Positions 7,116-17,873 of a DNA stretch of 45,283 nt are shown here, in pieces. Each line of letters opens with the position of its first letter. The stretch's first letter is position 1. Source of the DNA: an uncultured Xanthobacter sp. (GTDB lineage Bacteria; Pseudomonadota; Alphaproteobacteria; Rhizobiales; Xanthobacteraceae); contig CALMSN010000126.1 of NCBI GenBank assembly GCA_937872325.1, forward strand, positions 1 through 45,283, in the 5' to 3' direction. The notes under the pieces are model-generated. The model was given only the letters and a program-made list of their open reading frames with translations. It was not told where the DNA came from and did no database searches. The position numbers and the translations under genes were made by a program.

Positions 7116-10100
7116 GTGGACGCCTTCGAAACCATACGGATCACTGCCGCAGGGCTGCACGACCAATTCGTGGCAGGCGGAGCCGACGCGCTCAAACCGC
7201 TGACGCTCATCGACGCTGCGATCAAGCATTATGGTATCGAGCTGGCATTCCTCGAACCGGGCAACACGGCCCTCAATGGCGGCCGGGCCGTATTCGACCA
7301 GCAGAGCCGCACCATCTGCGCGGAAAACAAAGGATCGGACGCGGATCGCGCTCTTCTTGTAGGCCATGAGATCGGCCACGTGGCTGTTCACACGATGTCG
7401 AGCTGTTGCAGCGCCAGCGATATCGATCCGTCGCGCTCGACCGAATCCGCGCCTGTGGGCCTGCAAAAGGTGGAGGATTACGGCGCACGCGAGCGGCGCG
7501 AACTCGAAGCGAACGTGTTCGCCCGCGAGTTCCTGTTCCCGCGTCACCTCGCGCGAAAGATGCACGTCGATCAGGTGATGTCGGCGGCGGATATCGCGGC
7601 GGCCACCGGCTTACCGGTGCCGCTCGTGCGGCAACAAATCCTAGATGCTCTGCTCCTGCCGAAGATCGAGCCGTCCGCCAGCAAGCCAAAGCCGATTTTC
7701 ATAGAGGACCCAGCCCAAGAAGACGCAGCCCGACATCGCGATAAGCCCTACTTGCTGCGAGCGGGGCCTGGGACGGGCAAAACGCGAACGCTTGTCCGAC
7801 GGATCGAAACGCTGATCGCGGACCATGTCGATCCGCCCTCCATGCTCGTGCTGACCTTCTCGAATCGTACAGCCGGCGAACTGTCGGAACGCCTGTCCAA
7901 GGCCATCGGGCAGGATGCAGCCCAGATGTGGGTCGGCACTTTCCACGGTTTCGGCCTCGATCTCGTCAGGCGGTTTCACGAAAAGCTCGAACTGCCGCCA
8001 GACCCCACGCTCTTCGATCGCAGCGATGCAATCTCGGTATTGGAGCAGATCCTTCCAACCCTGCCACTCAGCCACTATCGCAATCTGTGGGACCCGGTCG
8101 TTGTGTTGCGCGAGATTCTGCAAGCCATTTCGCGCGCCAAGGACGAAGTCGTAACGCCTCTCGAATACCGGCGCCTCGCTGAAGCCATGACGAAAGGCGC
8201 TGATCCATCGGATGAGAAGGCCGTCGATCTCGCCGCGAAATGCCTAGAGATCGCATCCGTTTACGAGCTTTACGAAGATGCAAAGCGCAGCCGTGGTGCG
8301 GTCGATTTCGGCGACCTTATCATGCTGCCGGCCTTGCTCATCGAGCGGGACGAGGCAGTGCGCAATGCGGTGCGTATGCGTCACAGGCATTTGCTCGTCG
8401 ACGAATACCAGGACGTTAATCGCGCCAGCGTCCGGCTGGTGAAGGCGGTCGCTGGTGCTGGCGAAAACCTCTGGGCCGTCGGCGACGCTCGCCAGTCCAT
8501 CTATCGCTTCCGGGGTGCGTCGTCCGCCAACATGGCATCGTTCGGCGCCGACTTTCCCGGTGCGCAACTCGGTCAGTTGGGCCTGAGCTACCGGTCGACG
8601 CAGAAGGTATTGGATACATTCAGCGGCTTTTCTGCCGGCATGCCGTTGCCGCAGGAGCTCGCAAATCTGCCACTCAAGGCCGAGCGCGGCCCCGGCGAGG
8701 CGAAACCTGAGTTTCGCACGCTCCTCGATCCGGCTGAGGAGGCTGCCGGCATCGCCGCGAGTGTCCGGGAATTGGAGACGGGCGGTATCGCCCTTCATGA
8801 TCAGGCTATCCTTTGCCGCACGAACGACAGACTGAACGAGATTGCGCAGGCACTCGAAGACCGCGGCATTCCCGTTCTCCATCTCGGCAGCCTGTTCGAG
8901 CGTGAGGAAGTGCGGGATGTGCTCAGCATCCTCAGCCTCGCAGCCGACCGGTTCGGTGCGGGCCTCGTGCGCATCGCCGGCATGGAGCGCTATGCGATCC
9001 CGGCGCAGGATGTGAAACGGCTGCTCGTCCATCTGCAAGGTGGGAATAGGCCAGCCATCCTCCGCCTGGATGAACTGCCGTCGGTTGCCGACCTGTCGCC
9101 TGCCGGCGTGCAAGGCGTCACCAGACTCGCGAACGACCTGCAGGGCGTGAAGGCCTCGGCTTCGCCCTGGGACATGGCGACAACCTTCCTCCTCGATCGC
9201 ACCGATTTGGTCCGCCGGATGGCGTCCGGCACGTGCATCGGCGACCGCATGCGGGCCATCGCCGTCTGGCAGTTGCTCAACTTCCTGCGGGATCAGAGCC
9301 CTGTGGCGACGGGTTCACCCGTGCAAACGCTGCTCGATCGTGTCCGCAACCTCGTTCTGCTGGCAGAGGAACGGGATTTGCGGCAGGTGCCCGACGCAGC
9401 TTTGCAGATGAACGCTGTCCGGCTTATGACCGTCCATGGCAGCAAAGGTCTTGAATTCGAAGCGGTTCACATTCCCGGCTTCGTAAAGACAGGCATTCCC
9501 GCAAGCTACCGTGGCCTGTCGTGCCCCGTACCGGAGGGCATGATCGAAGGTGCGGTCGGCACCGTCTCGCAAGAGGCCGAGCGTGCCCATAAGCAGGAGC
9601 AGGAATGTCTGTTCTTCGTGGCGATGTCACGGGCGCGAACCTATTTGCACCTCTACAGCTACCGGCAGCAGCCGAACGGCGCGACGCGTAATCCGTCCGA
9701 CTATATGGCGCGGATCGCCGGCAGTTTGCGGTCGATCGCGTCCCCGTCCACGATCTATCTGCCGCCCCGTCCTCCACGGCGTATAGAGATCACCATCGCG
9801 GATGAGTGGGAGCGCACGCACAGACACGTGTCAGCTTACGAGAGCTGCCCGCTTCGCTTCTTCTATACGCATGTCCTGGGCATCGGCACGGCACGGCGCA
9901 CCACGCCGTTCGAGCGCACGCACGCCTGCATCTACGAGTTCATCGACTGGCTGGCGGAAGAGCGCGTCAACGCACCGCCCGATCTGAACGCCGCACAAGA
10001 AGCGTTTGACGCAATCTGGAAAGACAAAGCTCCGCACGACAGCCCATATGTTGTCGACTATCACAAGCTGGCCAGCAGCATCGTTGCCGGCCTGATCAAG

Positions 10101-10532
10101 GCCGGTGCTGGTCGTCGCTTCAGGGAAGCGTCGCCACTCGCCATCAATTACCGCAATGGCAAGGTGATGGTGATCCCCGACGAAATCGCGGAGCGGCACG
10201 ATGGTGTGATCGTCGTGCGCAAAGTGCGTACCGGCAAGCGGGGCAAGACCGAGTTCGGCAAGTTGGAGTATTCACTTTATCAGCGCGCGGCCACGCAGCA
10301 TTTTGGTGCTCGGGCCATTGTCGAGGCCGTGCATCCGAGCGATAGCGGTGTCGAAGACGTGCCGCCGCCGAAGGCGACGAAAGCTGGCAATAACGACACG
10401 AAGGTCGAAGAGATCCTCGCAGGTATTGCTGGAGGGCATTTCCCTCCCGATCCCGATGCCTTTCGCTGCCCACGCTGCCCCCACTTCTTTATATGCGCGT
10501 CGGCACCGGAAGGTCCTCTCGCCATCGCATAG
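7116..10532 (+). CDS. ImmA/IrrE metalloprotease - UvrD/Rep helicase - AddB-like Fe-S nuclease fusion
   Basis: A 1138-residue three-part protein starting at GTG. Residues 1-185 are an ImmA/IrrE protease with HEIGH at 84-88 and a downstream ERRELEANVFA helix supplying the third zinc ligand. Residues about 205-860 are a superfamily 1A helicase: Walker A AGPGTGKT (216-223), TFSNRTAGELSERL, GTFHGFG, DEYQD (429-433), GDARQSIYRFRGA, SYRSTQ, TVHGSKGLEFEAV and FVAMSRAR near 837. The C-terminal region (about 895-1138) is like the RecB/AddB nuclease, with cysteines 911, 1118, 1121 and 1127 in the C-xn-C-x2-C-x5-C pattern of AddB iron-sulfur clusters. The expected acid-x-lysine of the nuclease site is replaced by RKVRTGK, so cleavage may be lost. 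It could sense abnormal DNA and signal through proteolysis. Confidence 0.85.
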   Translation: MDAFETIRITAAGLHDQFVAGGADALKPLTLIDAAIKHYGIELAFLEPGNTALNGGRAVFDQQSRTICAENKGSDADRALLVGHEIGHVAVHTMSSCCSASDIDPSRSTESAPVGLQKVEDYGARERRELEANVFAREFLFPRHLARKMHVDQVMSAADIAAATGLPVPLVRQQILDALLLPKIEPSASKPKPIFIEDPAQEDAARHRDKPYLLRAGPGTGKTRTLVRRIETLIADHVDPPSMLVLTFSNRTAGELSERLSKAIGQDAAQMWVGTFHGFGLDLVRRFHEKLELPPDPTLFDRSDAISVLEQILPTLPLSHYRNLWDPVVVLREILQAISRAKDEVVTPLEYRRLAEAMTKGADPSDEKAVDLAAKCLEIASVYELYEDAKRSRGAVDFGDLIMLPALLIERDEAVRNAVRMRHRHLLVDEYQDVNRASVRLVKAVAGAGENLWAVGDARQSIYRFRGASSANMASFGADFPGAQLGQLGLSYRSTQKVLDTFSGFSAGMPLPQELANLPLKAERGPGEAKPEFRTLLDPAEEAAGIAASVRELETGGIALHDQAILCRTNDRLNEIAQALEDRGIPVLHLGSLFEREEVRDVLSILSLAADRFGAGLVRIAGMERYAIPAQDVKRLLVHLQGGNRPAILRLDELPSVADLSPAGVQGVTRLANDLQGVKASASPWDMATTFLLDRTDLVRRMASGTCIGDRMRAIAVWQLLNFLRDQSPVATGSPVQTLLDRVRNLVLLAEERDLRQVPDAALQMNAVRLMTVHGSKGLEFEAVHIPGFVKTGIPASYRGLSCPVPEGMIEGAVGTVSQEAERAHKQEQECLFFVAMSRARTYLHLYSYRQQPNGATRNPSDYMARIAGSLRSIASPSTIYLPPRPPRRIEITIADEWERTHRHVSAYESCPLRFFYTHVLGIGTARRTTPFERTHACIYEFIDWLAEERVNAPPDLNAAQEAFDAIWKDKAPHDSPYVVDYHKLASSIVAGLIKAGAGRRFREASPLAINYRNGKVMVIPDEIAERHDGVIVVRKVRTGKRGKTEFGKLEYSLYQRAATQHFGARAIVEAVHPSDSGVEDVPPPKATKAGNNDTKVEEILAGIAGGHFPPDPDAFRCPRCPHFFICASAPEGPLAIA

Positions 10533-10550
10533 ATTCTTTTTCCCCAACCC

Positions 10551-10594
10551 GGTTCCGGTTTTGCCCGTGACTCGGAATTAGCCCGGCAGAAGCG
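10551..10594 (+). promoter_or_regulatory. Shared cis element upstream of the ubiquitin-like cassette (copy 2)
   Basis: GGTTCCGG (10551-10558), 14 variable bases, CGGAATTAG (10573-10581), 4 bases, GCAGAAGCG (10586-10594). It matches the copy at 5571-5614 at every fixed position except one A/G, with the same internal spacing and the same 93-base distance to the start codon (10644). Only 3 of the 14 spacer bases agree, so the blocks look functional rather than recently duplicated. It lies in the 111-base gap after the helicase fusion gene, making the Ubl-E2-JAB-E1 cassette a second transcription unit under the same control. Confidence 0.6.
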
Positions 10595-10643
10595 ACAGGA
10601 ACGGCAATCGGGCCCGCCCTCTCGCAAACGAAAGGGTTGGGAC

Positions 10644-12101
<1,458 letters not shown>

Positions 12102-12109
12102 GGATTGAG

Positions 12110-13495
12110 ATGATCACTTTTACCCCTGCCGACGAGATGCATAGGCTCGCCAAGCGAGCCATGGACAATGGCACGGTCGCAAGCCGCCAAGAGGCCGAGG
12201 CTCTGCTGCGCGGCTACCGGATCGCCTTGTCCATAGGACCGGACGAGGCGATCGATCGTCATCATCAGGCCGCGCTGCTGACCGCAGTGGAGCTAGGCCG
12301 GCGCGTCTTTCTCGGCGGCGTAACCGTCGAGGGCGACCTTGATGTGCCGCTGAACGTTCCGGTGTCCCCCGGCCCGACGCTCCGACACGCCGTCGCGGCC
12401 GCAGGCGGTACGCCAGGGGCAGCGACCGCAGGCATCCCGCACATCTCGATCGGCGGTCTGGTCAAGCAAAAGTCAGATGGCTTCTCGATCAGGGCGGTAT
12501 TCGATGGCTGGCGCGGCGGGATCGTGCCCGGTCACGCTGAAGGTCCCGATCGCGGCGAGATCGGCCCGATGGCTTTGGCGCCGATGCTCGCCGCCGCATT
12601 GGCGATCAACGAAGCATTCCTCCATCTTTCGGGCGACAATCCCTTCGCCGGAAAGCGAACCGCCGGACTCAATCTCTGGAACCTGTCGCGGTCGACCGAC
12701 TGGATGTCGTGCGACGCGAGCACGCCGGAGCTCTCCTATCTTCCATCCCGCCTCTGGCTCATCGGCCTCGGACATCTCGGCCAGGCCTATCTCTGGGGAC
12801 TCGGGCTTTTGCCATACTCGGCCGACGCGAAAGTGGAATTGCTCCTCCAGGACGTCGATGTGATCACCCCCTCGACCGAAAGCACCTCAATCCTCTCGAA
12901 CCGCACGATGCTTGGCGAACAGAAGACGCGCGTTACCGCCAAATGGGCGGAACGGCGAGGATTCGCCACCGCCATCACCGAGCGACTGTTCGATGAAACC
13001 TGCCTCCGTCACCACAATGAACCGTCGATCGCGTTGTGCGGCCTCGACAATGCCGTAGGACGACGCGCGCTTGACCTGGTCGGTTTCGACTTCGTGGTCG
13101 AAGCCGGACTGGGGCGCGGGCATCAAGATTTCCGCAGCCTTCTGATTCACACGCTGCCCGGCGAAATGTCGGCGAACACACTATGGAAAGACGAAGATGA
13201 AGGCAGCCAAACGGCAGTCGATGCGGCGGCCTATCGCAAGATGCTCGACGAGGGCTCCCTCGACCGTTGCGGCGTGACCTTGCTGGCAGGCAAGGCGGTT
13301 GGAGCTCCGTTCGTGGGTGCGGTTGCTGCGACGCTCGTGCTCGCAGAGGTGTTGCGCCTCCTGCACGGTGGCGCCCTGCACAGGCTGGTCGATATGAACC
13401 TGGTCGACCTCGCGTACGTTCGAGCTGTGCCTCAGCTGCGCGACTTTTCGGCGTTCAACCCTGGCTTCATCACGGCAGAAGGTAGGCGCTCTTGA
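12110..13495 (+). CDS. E1-like ubiquitin-activating enzyme (ThiF/MoeB family)
   Basis: A 461-residue E1-like protein. The N-terminal part (about 1-205) has no nucleotide motif and fits the inactive or accessory domain of bacterial E1 proteins. The C-terminal part is the adenylating Rossmann domain: IGLGHLG (218-224), the acidic QDVDVI (247-252), Arg265 in SNRT as the arginine finger, Lys272, and the Mg-binding Asp313 in CGLDNAVGRR. Cys387 in LDRCGVTLLAGKAVGAPFVG is the best candidate for the thioester cysteine. It follows the protease gene by 8 bases with a GAGG ribosome site, and is the last gene of the cassette. It would adenylate the trimmed Ubl glycine and load it on the E2. Confidence 0.82.
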   Translation: MITFTPADEMHRLAKRAMDNGTVASRQEAEALLRGYRIALSIGPDEAIDRHHQAALLTAVELGRRVFLGGVTVEGDLDVPLNVPVSPGPTLRHAVAAAGGTPGAATAGIPHISIGGLVKQKSDGFSIRAVFDGWRGGIVPGHAEGPDRGEIGPMALAPMLAAALAINEAFLHLSGDNPFAGKRTAGLNLWNLSRSTDWMSCDASTPELSYLPSRLWLIGLGHLGQAYLWGLGLLPYSADAKVELLLQDVDVITPSTESTSILSNRTMLGEQKTRVTAKWAERRGFATAITERLFDETCLRHHNEPSIALCGLDNAVGRRALDLVGFDFVVEAGLGRGHQDFRSLLIHTLPGEMSANTLWKDEDEGSQTAVDAAAYRKMLDEGSLDRCGVTLLAGKAVGAPFVGAVAATLVLAEVLRLLHGGALHRLVDMNLVDLAYVRAVPQLRDFSAFNPGFITAEGRRS

Positions 13496-13713
13496 TTAGG
13501 GAAGCGGACCGTCCGGTCTTTCTCTACAGTCGCTCCAAAGTGGTCAATCAGTTTCCGGCCCATCCCTGACGTAACAGTCTAGCGGAGGAAACGCCAAAAA
13601 GCCGGGCGCTCCGAACTTTGCCCGATTCTCCACTGCCGCCCGCACTCTCTGCCAATCCAAAATTGAATACCGCCTAGTCGCATGGCTCATGCATGGAGCG
13701 CGACGGCTCACAG

Positions 13714-14970
13714 TCAGCCTTCCCCTCGACCGGCCATAAACGCCATCGTCGGCGGCAGGAGTGTCGGCGCCCGCTTCTCTCCGCTCACCCAGGCATCGAT
13801 CATGTCGGCCCATTCCTGGAGCATGTGGCGGCGCTGCGGCTCGTATTCCGCCTTGTTGTAGACGCCGCGCGATGAGCGCCCGTCTTCGTGGGCCAGGCAC
13901 TTCTCGATCCAGTCGCTGTTGAACCCAATCTCGTTCAACAGCGTCGAGCCGGTCCGACGCAGGTCGTGGACCGTGAACGGCTCCAGAGACAGTCCTTCCT
14001 TCTTCGCCCGCGCCACGACCGCCGTGGTCACACGATTGAAGGTCGCCCGCGACATGGGGGCATCGGCGTCATAGCGGGACGGCAGCAGGAAGCGCGAATT
14101 GCCGGCGCAGGTCTTCAGGGCGATGAGGATATCGAGCGACTGTTGCGACAGATAGACGTTGTGCGCCTTCGATCGCTTCATCCGCTCCTTTGGAATGGTC
14201 CAGACGGCGTTCTCGAAGTCGACCTCGTCCCAGACCGCGTCCTGCAGCTCGCTCTTGCGCACCATGGTGAGCAGGATCAGACGCAAGCCAAGACGGATCG
14301 TCGGCAGCGTCGGCACATGCTCGATCTGCTGCAGCATGATCTTGATCTCGGCCGGCGACAGCGCCCGGTCCTTCGGCTGGAAGGTCGCGATCGAGGCTGG
14401 CCCCACCTCGTCGGCCGGGTTCGGCACCTTCTCGCCATGCAGGATGGCGAAGGCGAAGATCTGTTTGACGATGTCGCGGGCGTGGATGGCGGTCGCCGGC
14501 GCGCCGCGCTCCTTCACCTTGGCGCAGAGCTGGCGCAGATCATCCGGCGTCACCTCGGTCAGAAGGCGGTTCTTCCAGGCGGGGAGAATGTCGCGATCGA
14601 GGATCGCCTTGCGCATGGAGCGGGTGCTTTCCGCCATCCGCGCTTCCTTGATCCATAAGGCGCTCACCGCACCGAAGCTGCGCTCCATGGCCTTGCGCCG
14701 TTTGTCGCGCTGTTTCTCGTGCGCGGGAGAAAGCCCCTCCGCCACGTGCTTGCGGGCCGCGATGCAGCGCTCGCGGGCTTCGGCGAGCGTGAGGCCCTCG
14801 GCGCCATAACGGCCGATCGTCAGCGTCTCCCGGCGACCGTTCAAACGGTAGTCGTACCGGAAGGTGATTTGGCCTGTCGTGGCGACGGAAACGTACATAC
14901 CGTCACGGTCGGCCACCTTGTATAATTTATCCTTTGGTTTCAGCCTATTGATGGCCATGTCGGTGAGCAT
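13714..14970 (-). CDS. int: P4-type tyrosine integrase
   Basis: The protein has the DUF4102 N-terminal arm-binding domain (INRLKPKDKLYKVADRDGMY), a central SAM-like domain, and the catalytic domain with Arg in TMVRKSELQ, the H-x-L-R-R box (HDLRRTGSTLLNEIG), a later His in LAHE and the nucleophile Tyr in RGVYNKAEY. I chose the ATG at 14970 (MLTDMAINRL) because it has GAGG 8 bases upstream and leaves the TACCGTCA arm motifs at 15019-15041 outside the gene; the open frame extends to 15042. It points away from guaA and lies about 320 bases from the att core, as usual for P4-like islands. All catalytic residues appear present, so it is probably active. Confidence 0.92.
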   Translation of the reverse strand: MLTDMAINRLKPKDKLYKVADRDGMYVSVATTGQITFRYDYRLNGRRETLTIGRYGAEGLTLAEARERCIAARKHVAEGLSPAHEKQRDKRRKAMERSFGAVSALWIKEARMAESTRSMRKAILDRDILPAWKNRLLTEVTPDDLRQLCAKVKERGAPATAIHARDIVKQIFAFAILHGEKVPNPADEVGPASIATFQPKDRALSPAEIKIMLQQIEHVPTLPTIRLGLRLILLTMVRKSELQDAVWDEVDFENAVWTIPKERMKRSKAHNVYLSQQSLDILIALKTCAGNSRFLLPSRYDADAPMSRATFNRVTTAVVARAKKEGLSLEPFTVHDLRRTGSTLLNEIGFNSDWIEKCLAHEDGRSSRGVYNKAEYEPQRRHMLQEWADMIDAWVSGEKRAPTLLPPTMAFMAGRGEG

Positions 14971-15018
14971 GGGAGCAACCTCGTTGACGATCCAAAGCGC
15001 CTTTTCGAGCCACAATTT

Positions 15019-15171
15019 TACCGTCAAATCCGATACCGTCAATCAACGCGAATAATCGTTATAAAACAGTGTAATAACTTGTTTTTCCGTAGCCTGCTTC
15101 CGCTTTCGGCCTGACGGTAGGGCAAAAATCCGGCTGATGGCGAAAAACGCATACCGTCGCGCGCACCGTCA
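15019..15171. repeat. Cluster of integrase arm-type motifs, right end
   Basis: TACCGTCA occurs at 15019-15026 and 15034-15041, inverted as TGACGGTA at 15112-15119, and as one-base variants at 15152-15159 (TACCGTCG) and 15164-15171 (CACCGTCA). The same motif is at 300-318 near the other end. These are probably the arm sites bound by the integrase N-terminal domain; the copies next to the integrase gene may also regulate it. Confidence 0.55.
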
Positions 15172-15257
15172 GGGCCCATCGCTTCAAGGCGATAGGCTCC
15201 GATAGTGAGCACTTGACTTCTTCTTTGATTTCAGTTAGTTATGATGATGTTGCGATA

Positions 15258-15277
15258 GTTCGCGAAACGCCGCGAAC
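15258..15277. repeat. 7-bp inverted repeat next to the guaA att core
   Basis: GTTCGCG and CGCGAAC form a perfect 7-bp stem around a 6-base loop, 9 bases from the guaA stop codon. No T run follows on the guaA strand, so a classical terminator is doubtful. It may help define the integrase crossover region or end guaA transcripts. Confidence 0.4.
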
Positions 15278-15286
15278 CACATCATT

Positions 15287-15301
15287 TCATTCCCACTCAA
15301 T
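15287..15301. other. guaA-proximal attachment site (att)
   Basis: TCATTCCCACTCAAT covers the last five codons and stop of guaA (minus strand: IEWE plus stop). It is a 14 of 15 match to 223-237. As the insertion regenerates the guaA end, the reading frame is complete. Confidence 0.65.
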
Positions 15302-16834
15302 TGTCCCCGGCGGCTTCGATGTCACATCGTAGACCACCCGGTTCACGCCCTTTACCTCGTTGATGATGCGGGTGGCCGCGCGGCCGAGGAAGGCCATGTC
15401 GAAGGGATAGAAATCGGCTGTCATTCCGTCCACCGAGGTCACCGCGCGCAGGGCGAGGACGTGGTCGTAGGTGCGGCCGTCGCCCATCACGCCCACCGTG
15501 CGCACCGGCAGGAGCACCGCGAAGGCTTGCCAGATCACGTCGTAGAGCCCGGCATAGCGGATCTCTTCCAGATAGATCGCATCGGCCGCGCGCAGGATGT
15601 CGAGCTTCTCCCGCGTCACCGCGCCCGGGCAGCGAATGGCAAGGCCGGGGCCGGGGAAGGGGTGGCGGCCGACGAAGCTCTCCGGCAGGCCCAGCTCGCG
15701 GCCGAGCGCGCGCACCTCGTCCTTGAAGAGGTCGCGCAGCGGCTCCACCAGCTTCATGTTCATGCGCTCGGGAAGCCCGCCCACATTGTGGTGGCTCTTG
15801 ATGGTCACCGATGGGCCGCCGGCGAAGGAGACGCTCTCGATCACGTCCGGATAGAGCGTGCCCTGGGCCAGGAAGTCGGCGCCGCCGATCTTCTTTGCCT
15901 CCGCCTCGAACACCTCGATGAACAGCCGGCCGATGGTCTTGCGCTTGAGCTCGGGATCCTCGACCCCGTCGAGCTCCCTCAGGAACAGGTCGGACGCCTC
16001 CACATGCACCAGCGGGATGTTGTAGTGGCCGCGGAACAGGGAGACCACCTCGTCCGCCTCGGCCCGGCGCATCAGGCCGTGGTCGACGAACACGCAGGTG
16101 AGCTGGTCGCCGATGGCCTCGTGGATCAGCACCGCCGCCACCGAGGAATCGACACCGCCGGAGAGGCCGCAGATCACCCGCCCCGTGCCCACCTGGGCGC
16201 GGATGCGCGCGATCGCCCGCTCGCGGAAGGCGCCCATGGTCCAGTTGCCCTCCAGCCCGGCGACCTTGCGGACGAAATTGGAGAGCAGGCGCGCTCCGTC
16301 CGGCGTGTGCACCACCTCGGGATGGAACTGCACGCCGTAATAGCCGCGGGCGACGTCGGCGATGGCGGCGAAGGGGGCGTTCGGCGAGGTGGCCACCACC
16401 TCGAAGCCCTCAGGCAGCGCGGTGACGCGGTCGCCATGGCTCATCCACACGGTGTGGCGCTCGCCCGGCCGCCAGACCCCCTCGAACAGCGGCACGGCCT
16501 TCTCGACAGTCACCTCGGCCCGGCCGAACTCGCGATGGTGCCCGGCCTCCACCGCGCCGCCGAGTTGGGCGGCCATGCACTGCTCGCCGTAGCAGATGCC
16601 CAGCACCGGCACCCCGGCGGCGAAGGCCGCTTCCGGCGCCTTCGGGCTCTGGCCCTCGATCACCGAGGCCGGGCCGCCGGAGAGGATGATGGCGCGGGGC
16701 TTGAGCCGCACCACCGCCTCGGCGGCTTTCTGGAACGGCACCACTTCGGAATACACGCCCTCCTCGCGCACCCGGCGGGCGATGAGCTGGGTCACCTGGC
16801 TGCCGAAGTCGATGATGAGGACGGTATCTTGCAC
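15287..16834 (-). CDS. guaA: GMP synthase (glutamine-hydrolysing)
   Basis: It converts XMP to GMP using glutamine and ATP. The N-terminal class I amidotransferase domain has the nucleophile Cys in GICYGEQ and the His-Pro-Glu of [10 protein letters not shown]. The ATP pyrophosphatase domain has the P-loop SGGVDSSV, and the C-terminal dimerisation domain ends in GTIEWE. I chose the GTG at 16834 ([13 protein letters not shown]), which gives 515 residues, close to the usual length; an in-frame TTG at 16882 would add 16 unlikely residues. GMP synthase is an essential or near-essential housekeeping enzyme, and its 3' end is the island integration site. The gene is intact. Confidence 0.95.
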   Translation of the reverse strand: MQDTVLIIDFGSQVTQLIARRVREEGVYSEVVPFQKAAEAVVRLKPRAIILSGGPASVIEGQSPKAPEAAFAAGVPVLGICYGEQCMAAQLGGAVEAGHHREFGRAEVTVEKAVPLFEGVWRPGERHTVWMSHGDRVTALPEGFEVVATSPNAPFAAIADVARGYYGVQFHPEVVHTPDGARLLSNFVRKVAGLEGNWTMGAFRERAIARIRAQVGTGRVICGLSGGVDSSVAAVLIHEAIGDQLTCVFVDHGLMRRAEADEVVSLFRGHYNIPLVHVEASDLFLRELDGVEDPELKRKTIGRLFIEVFEAEAKKIGGADFLAQGTLYPDVIESVSFAGGPSVTIKSHHNVGGLPERMNMKLVEPLRDLFKDEVRALGRELGLPESFVGRHPFPGPGLAIRCPGAVTREKLDILRAADAIYLEEIRYAGLYDVIWQAFAVLLPVRTVGVMGDGRTYDHVLALRAVTSVDGMTADFYPFDMAFLGRAATRIINEVKGVNRVVYDVTSKPPGTIEWE

Positions 16835-16948
16835 GGCCGGACTTTCTGGCGGGAGGAGCTGATCGCGCCTGTTTAGCCCCAAGTCGCCAAATGCAAAAGC
16901 CCGCCGACCCGGCGCTTGCCGCCGCCCGGCGTTCTCCCGGCGCCGGGG

Positions 16949-17295
16949 CTAGGGGCAGGGGACCTGCTTGCCGGACGCCCAGATCTGAGACAGGCCGGCG
17001 GCCGGCAGCTGGGTGATGTCGGCGACCTGGAAGCACTGCCCTTCGCGCAGCACGCCGAGGGATTGGCCCCAGGCGGCGGCCGGCCTCAAATTCACCGACC
17101 AGCGGGCACGGAGCACATCGTCCTTCTTGAGGGGGGCGAAATCGCCGCTTCGGATTGCCGATCAAGGTTGACCTCGTCGGTACCAGGGAAGCCGACGGCC
17201 ACCCAGGCCTTTTGCGCGGAGGCCGGGGTGGACGATCCGGGATCGGATATCGTGCCGGCAGGACTGGCCTGGCTGGGCAGCGGGCTGAGCGCCAA
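16949..17295 (-). pseudogene. Small putative exported protein, frameshifted
   Basis: Two minus-strand pieces fit together as one gene. The first (17295 down to about 17135) starts in an Ala/Ser-rich leader-like part and reads KAWVAVGFPGTDEVNLDRQS. After a run of six C the sense passes to another frame, reading LKKDDVLRARWSVNLRP, then GVLREGQCFQVADITQL and QIWASGKQVPCP to a stop at 16949. One extra C at 17131-17136 would restore a single frame of about 115 residues. The second half resembles small beta-rich exported proteins (SH3-like), but no family is recognised. A clear start with an RBS is not seen; a TTG at 17295 is the nearest. It could be a real pseudogene or a homopolymer error. Confidence 0.4.
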
Positions 17296-17487
17296 GGCAG
17301 AAAAAGAGGCGCTCGCACGGGTATCGATACCTGATCTGGCTGGCCTCCGACCCCGAATGATTTGGGAAGCAGAGTGCGAAGGCTCAAAATCTGATCTCCG
17401 GTGAGGGGGGATCTGGGCCAGATGAAGTTCAACGTGTCACGCACGGCATTCCAGCATGTGGCTTGCCGGTTGAACTGATCTCGTTGA

Positions 17488-17634
17488 ATCTTCTCCGCGG
17501 GTTTGAAATTGTCGGCGGCTTTTCCGTATGAGATCTACTATCACTATAAAAATGGTGATTTCGGAATTCGTTATGATATCAGCTCTGCTGACACAGATTT
17601 TCCAGAGATCGGCAGGTTGAATCCCTATGATTAA
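17488..17634 (+). pseudogene. C-terminal remnant of an AT-richer gene
   Basis: Within a locally AT-rich stretch (about 17430-17720), one plus frame reads FPYEIYYHYKNGDFGIRYDI followed by an acidic end LNPYD and a TAA at 17632-17634. The residue pattern (alternating aromatic and charged) looks like real protein rather than chance. There is a stop just upstream at 17485 and no start codon, so it would be the tail of a decayed gene. Base composition differs from the flanks, suggesting horizontal origin. No family can be named. Confidence 0.3.
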
Positions 17635-17873
17635 CATCACCCAAGAAATACATGTATGGTGGGCGAGAAAAATGACCTGCGCAGGTAAAAGGTGTATATT
17701 ATAGTTATGCAACTAATTGATAGAGTCGTCAGGGCGCGAAGGTGGCTGCAGGGGGAGGGCGCTCGGCAGGGCGCCGGGATCTCCTCGGCCCTCGCAAGCC
17801 CCCTTACCCCTTCCCCGTTCATCGCCCCGGAAGCGCACGCCTTATGCCGTCCGACAGCTTCGGGGCCGGCACC

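Noticed and set aside
6825-7565. 246-codon minus-strand frame opposite the IrrE region
   Set aside because: Shadow of the HEIGH-containing protease domain on the plus strand.
13504-13525. Possible terminator after the E1 gene (GACC-GTCC-GGTC followed by TTTCT)
   Set aside because: Four-base-pair stem and a short T run; too weak to call.
13544-13690. Possible 48-residue minus-strand protein after the E1 gene (SILDWQRVRAAVENRAKFG)
   Set aside because: It looks partly protein-like, but no ribosome site or family is recognisable, and it lies in a short gap next to the integrase; too little support.
15461-16876. 471-codon plus-strand open frame opposite guaA
   Set aside because: His/Arg/Gly-rich antisense shadow typical of high-GC genes.
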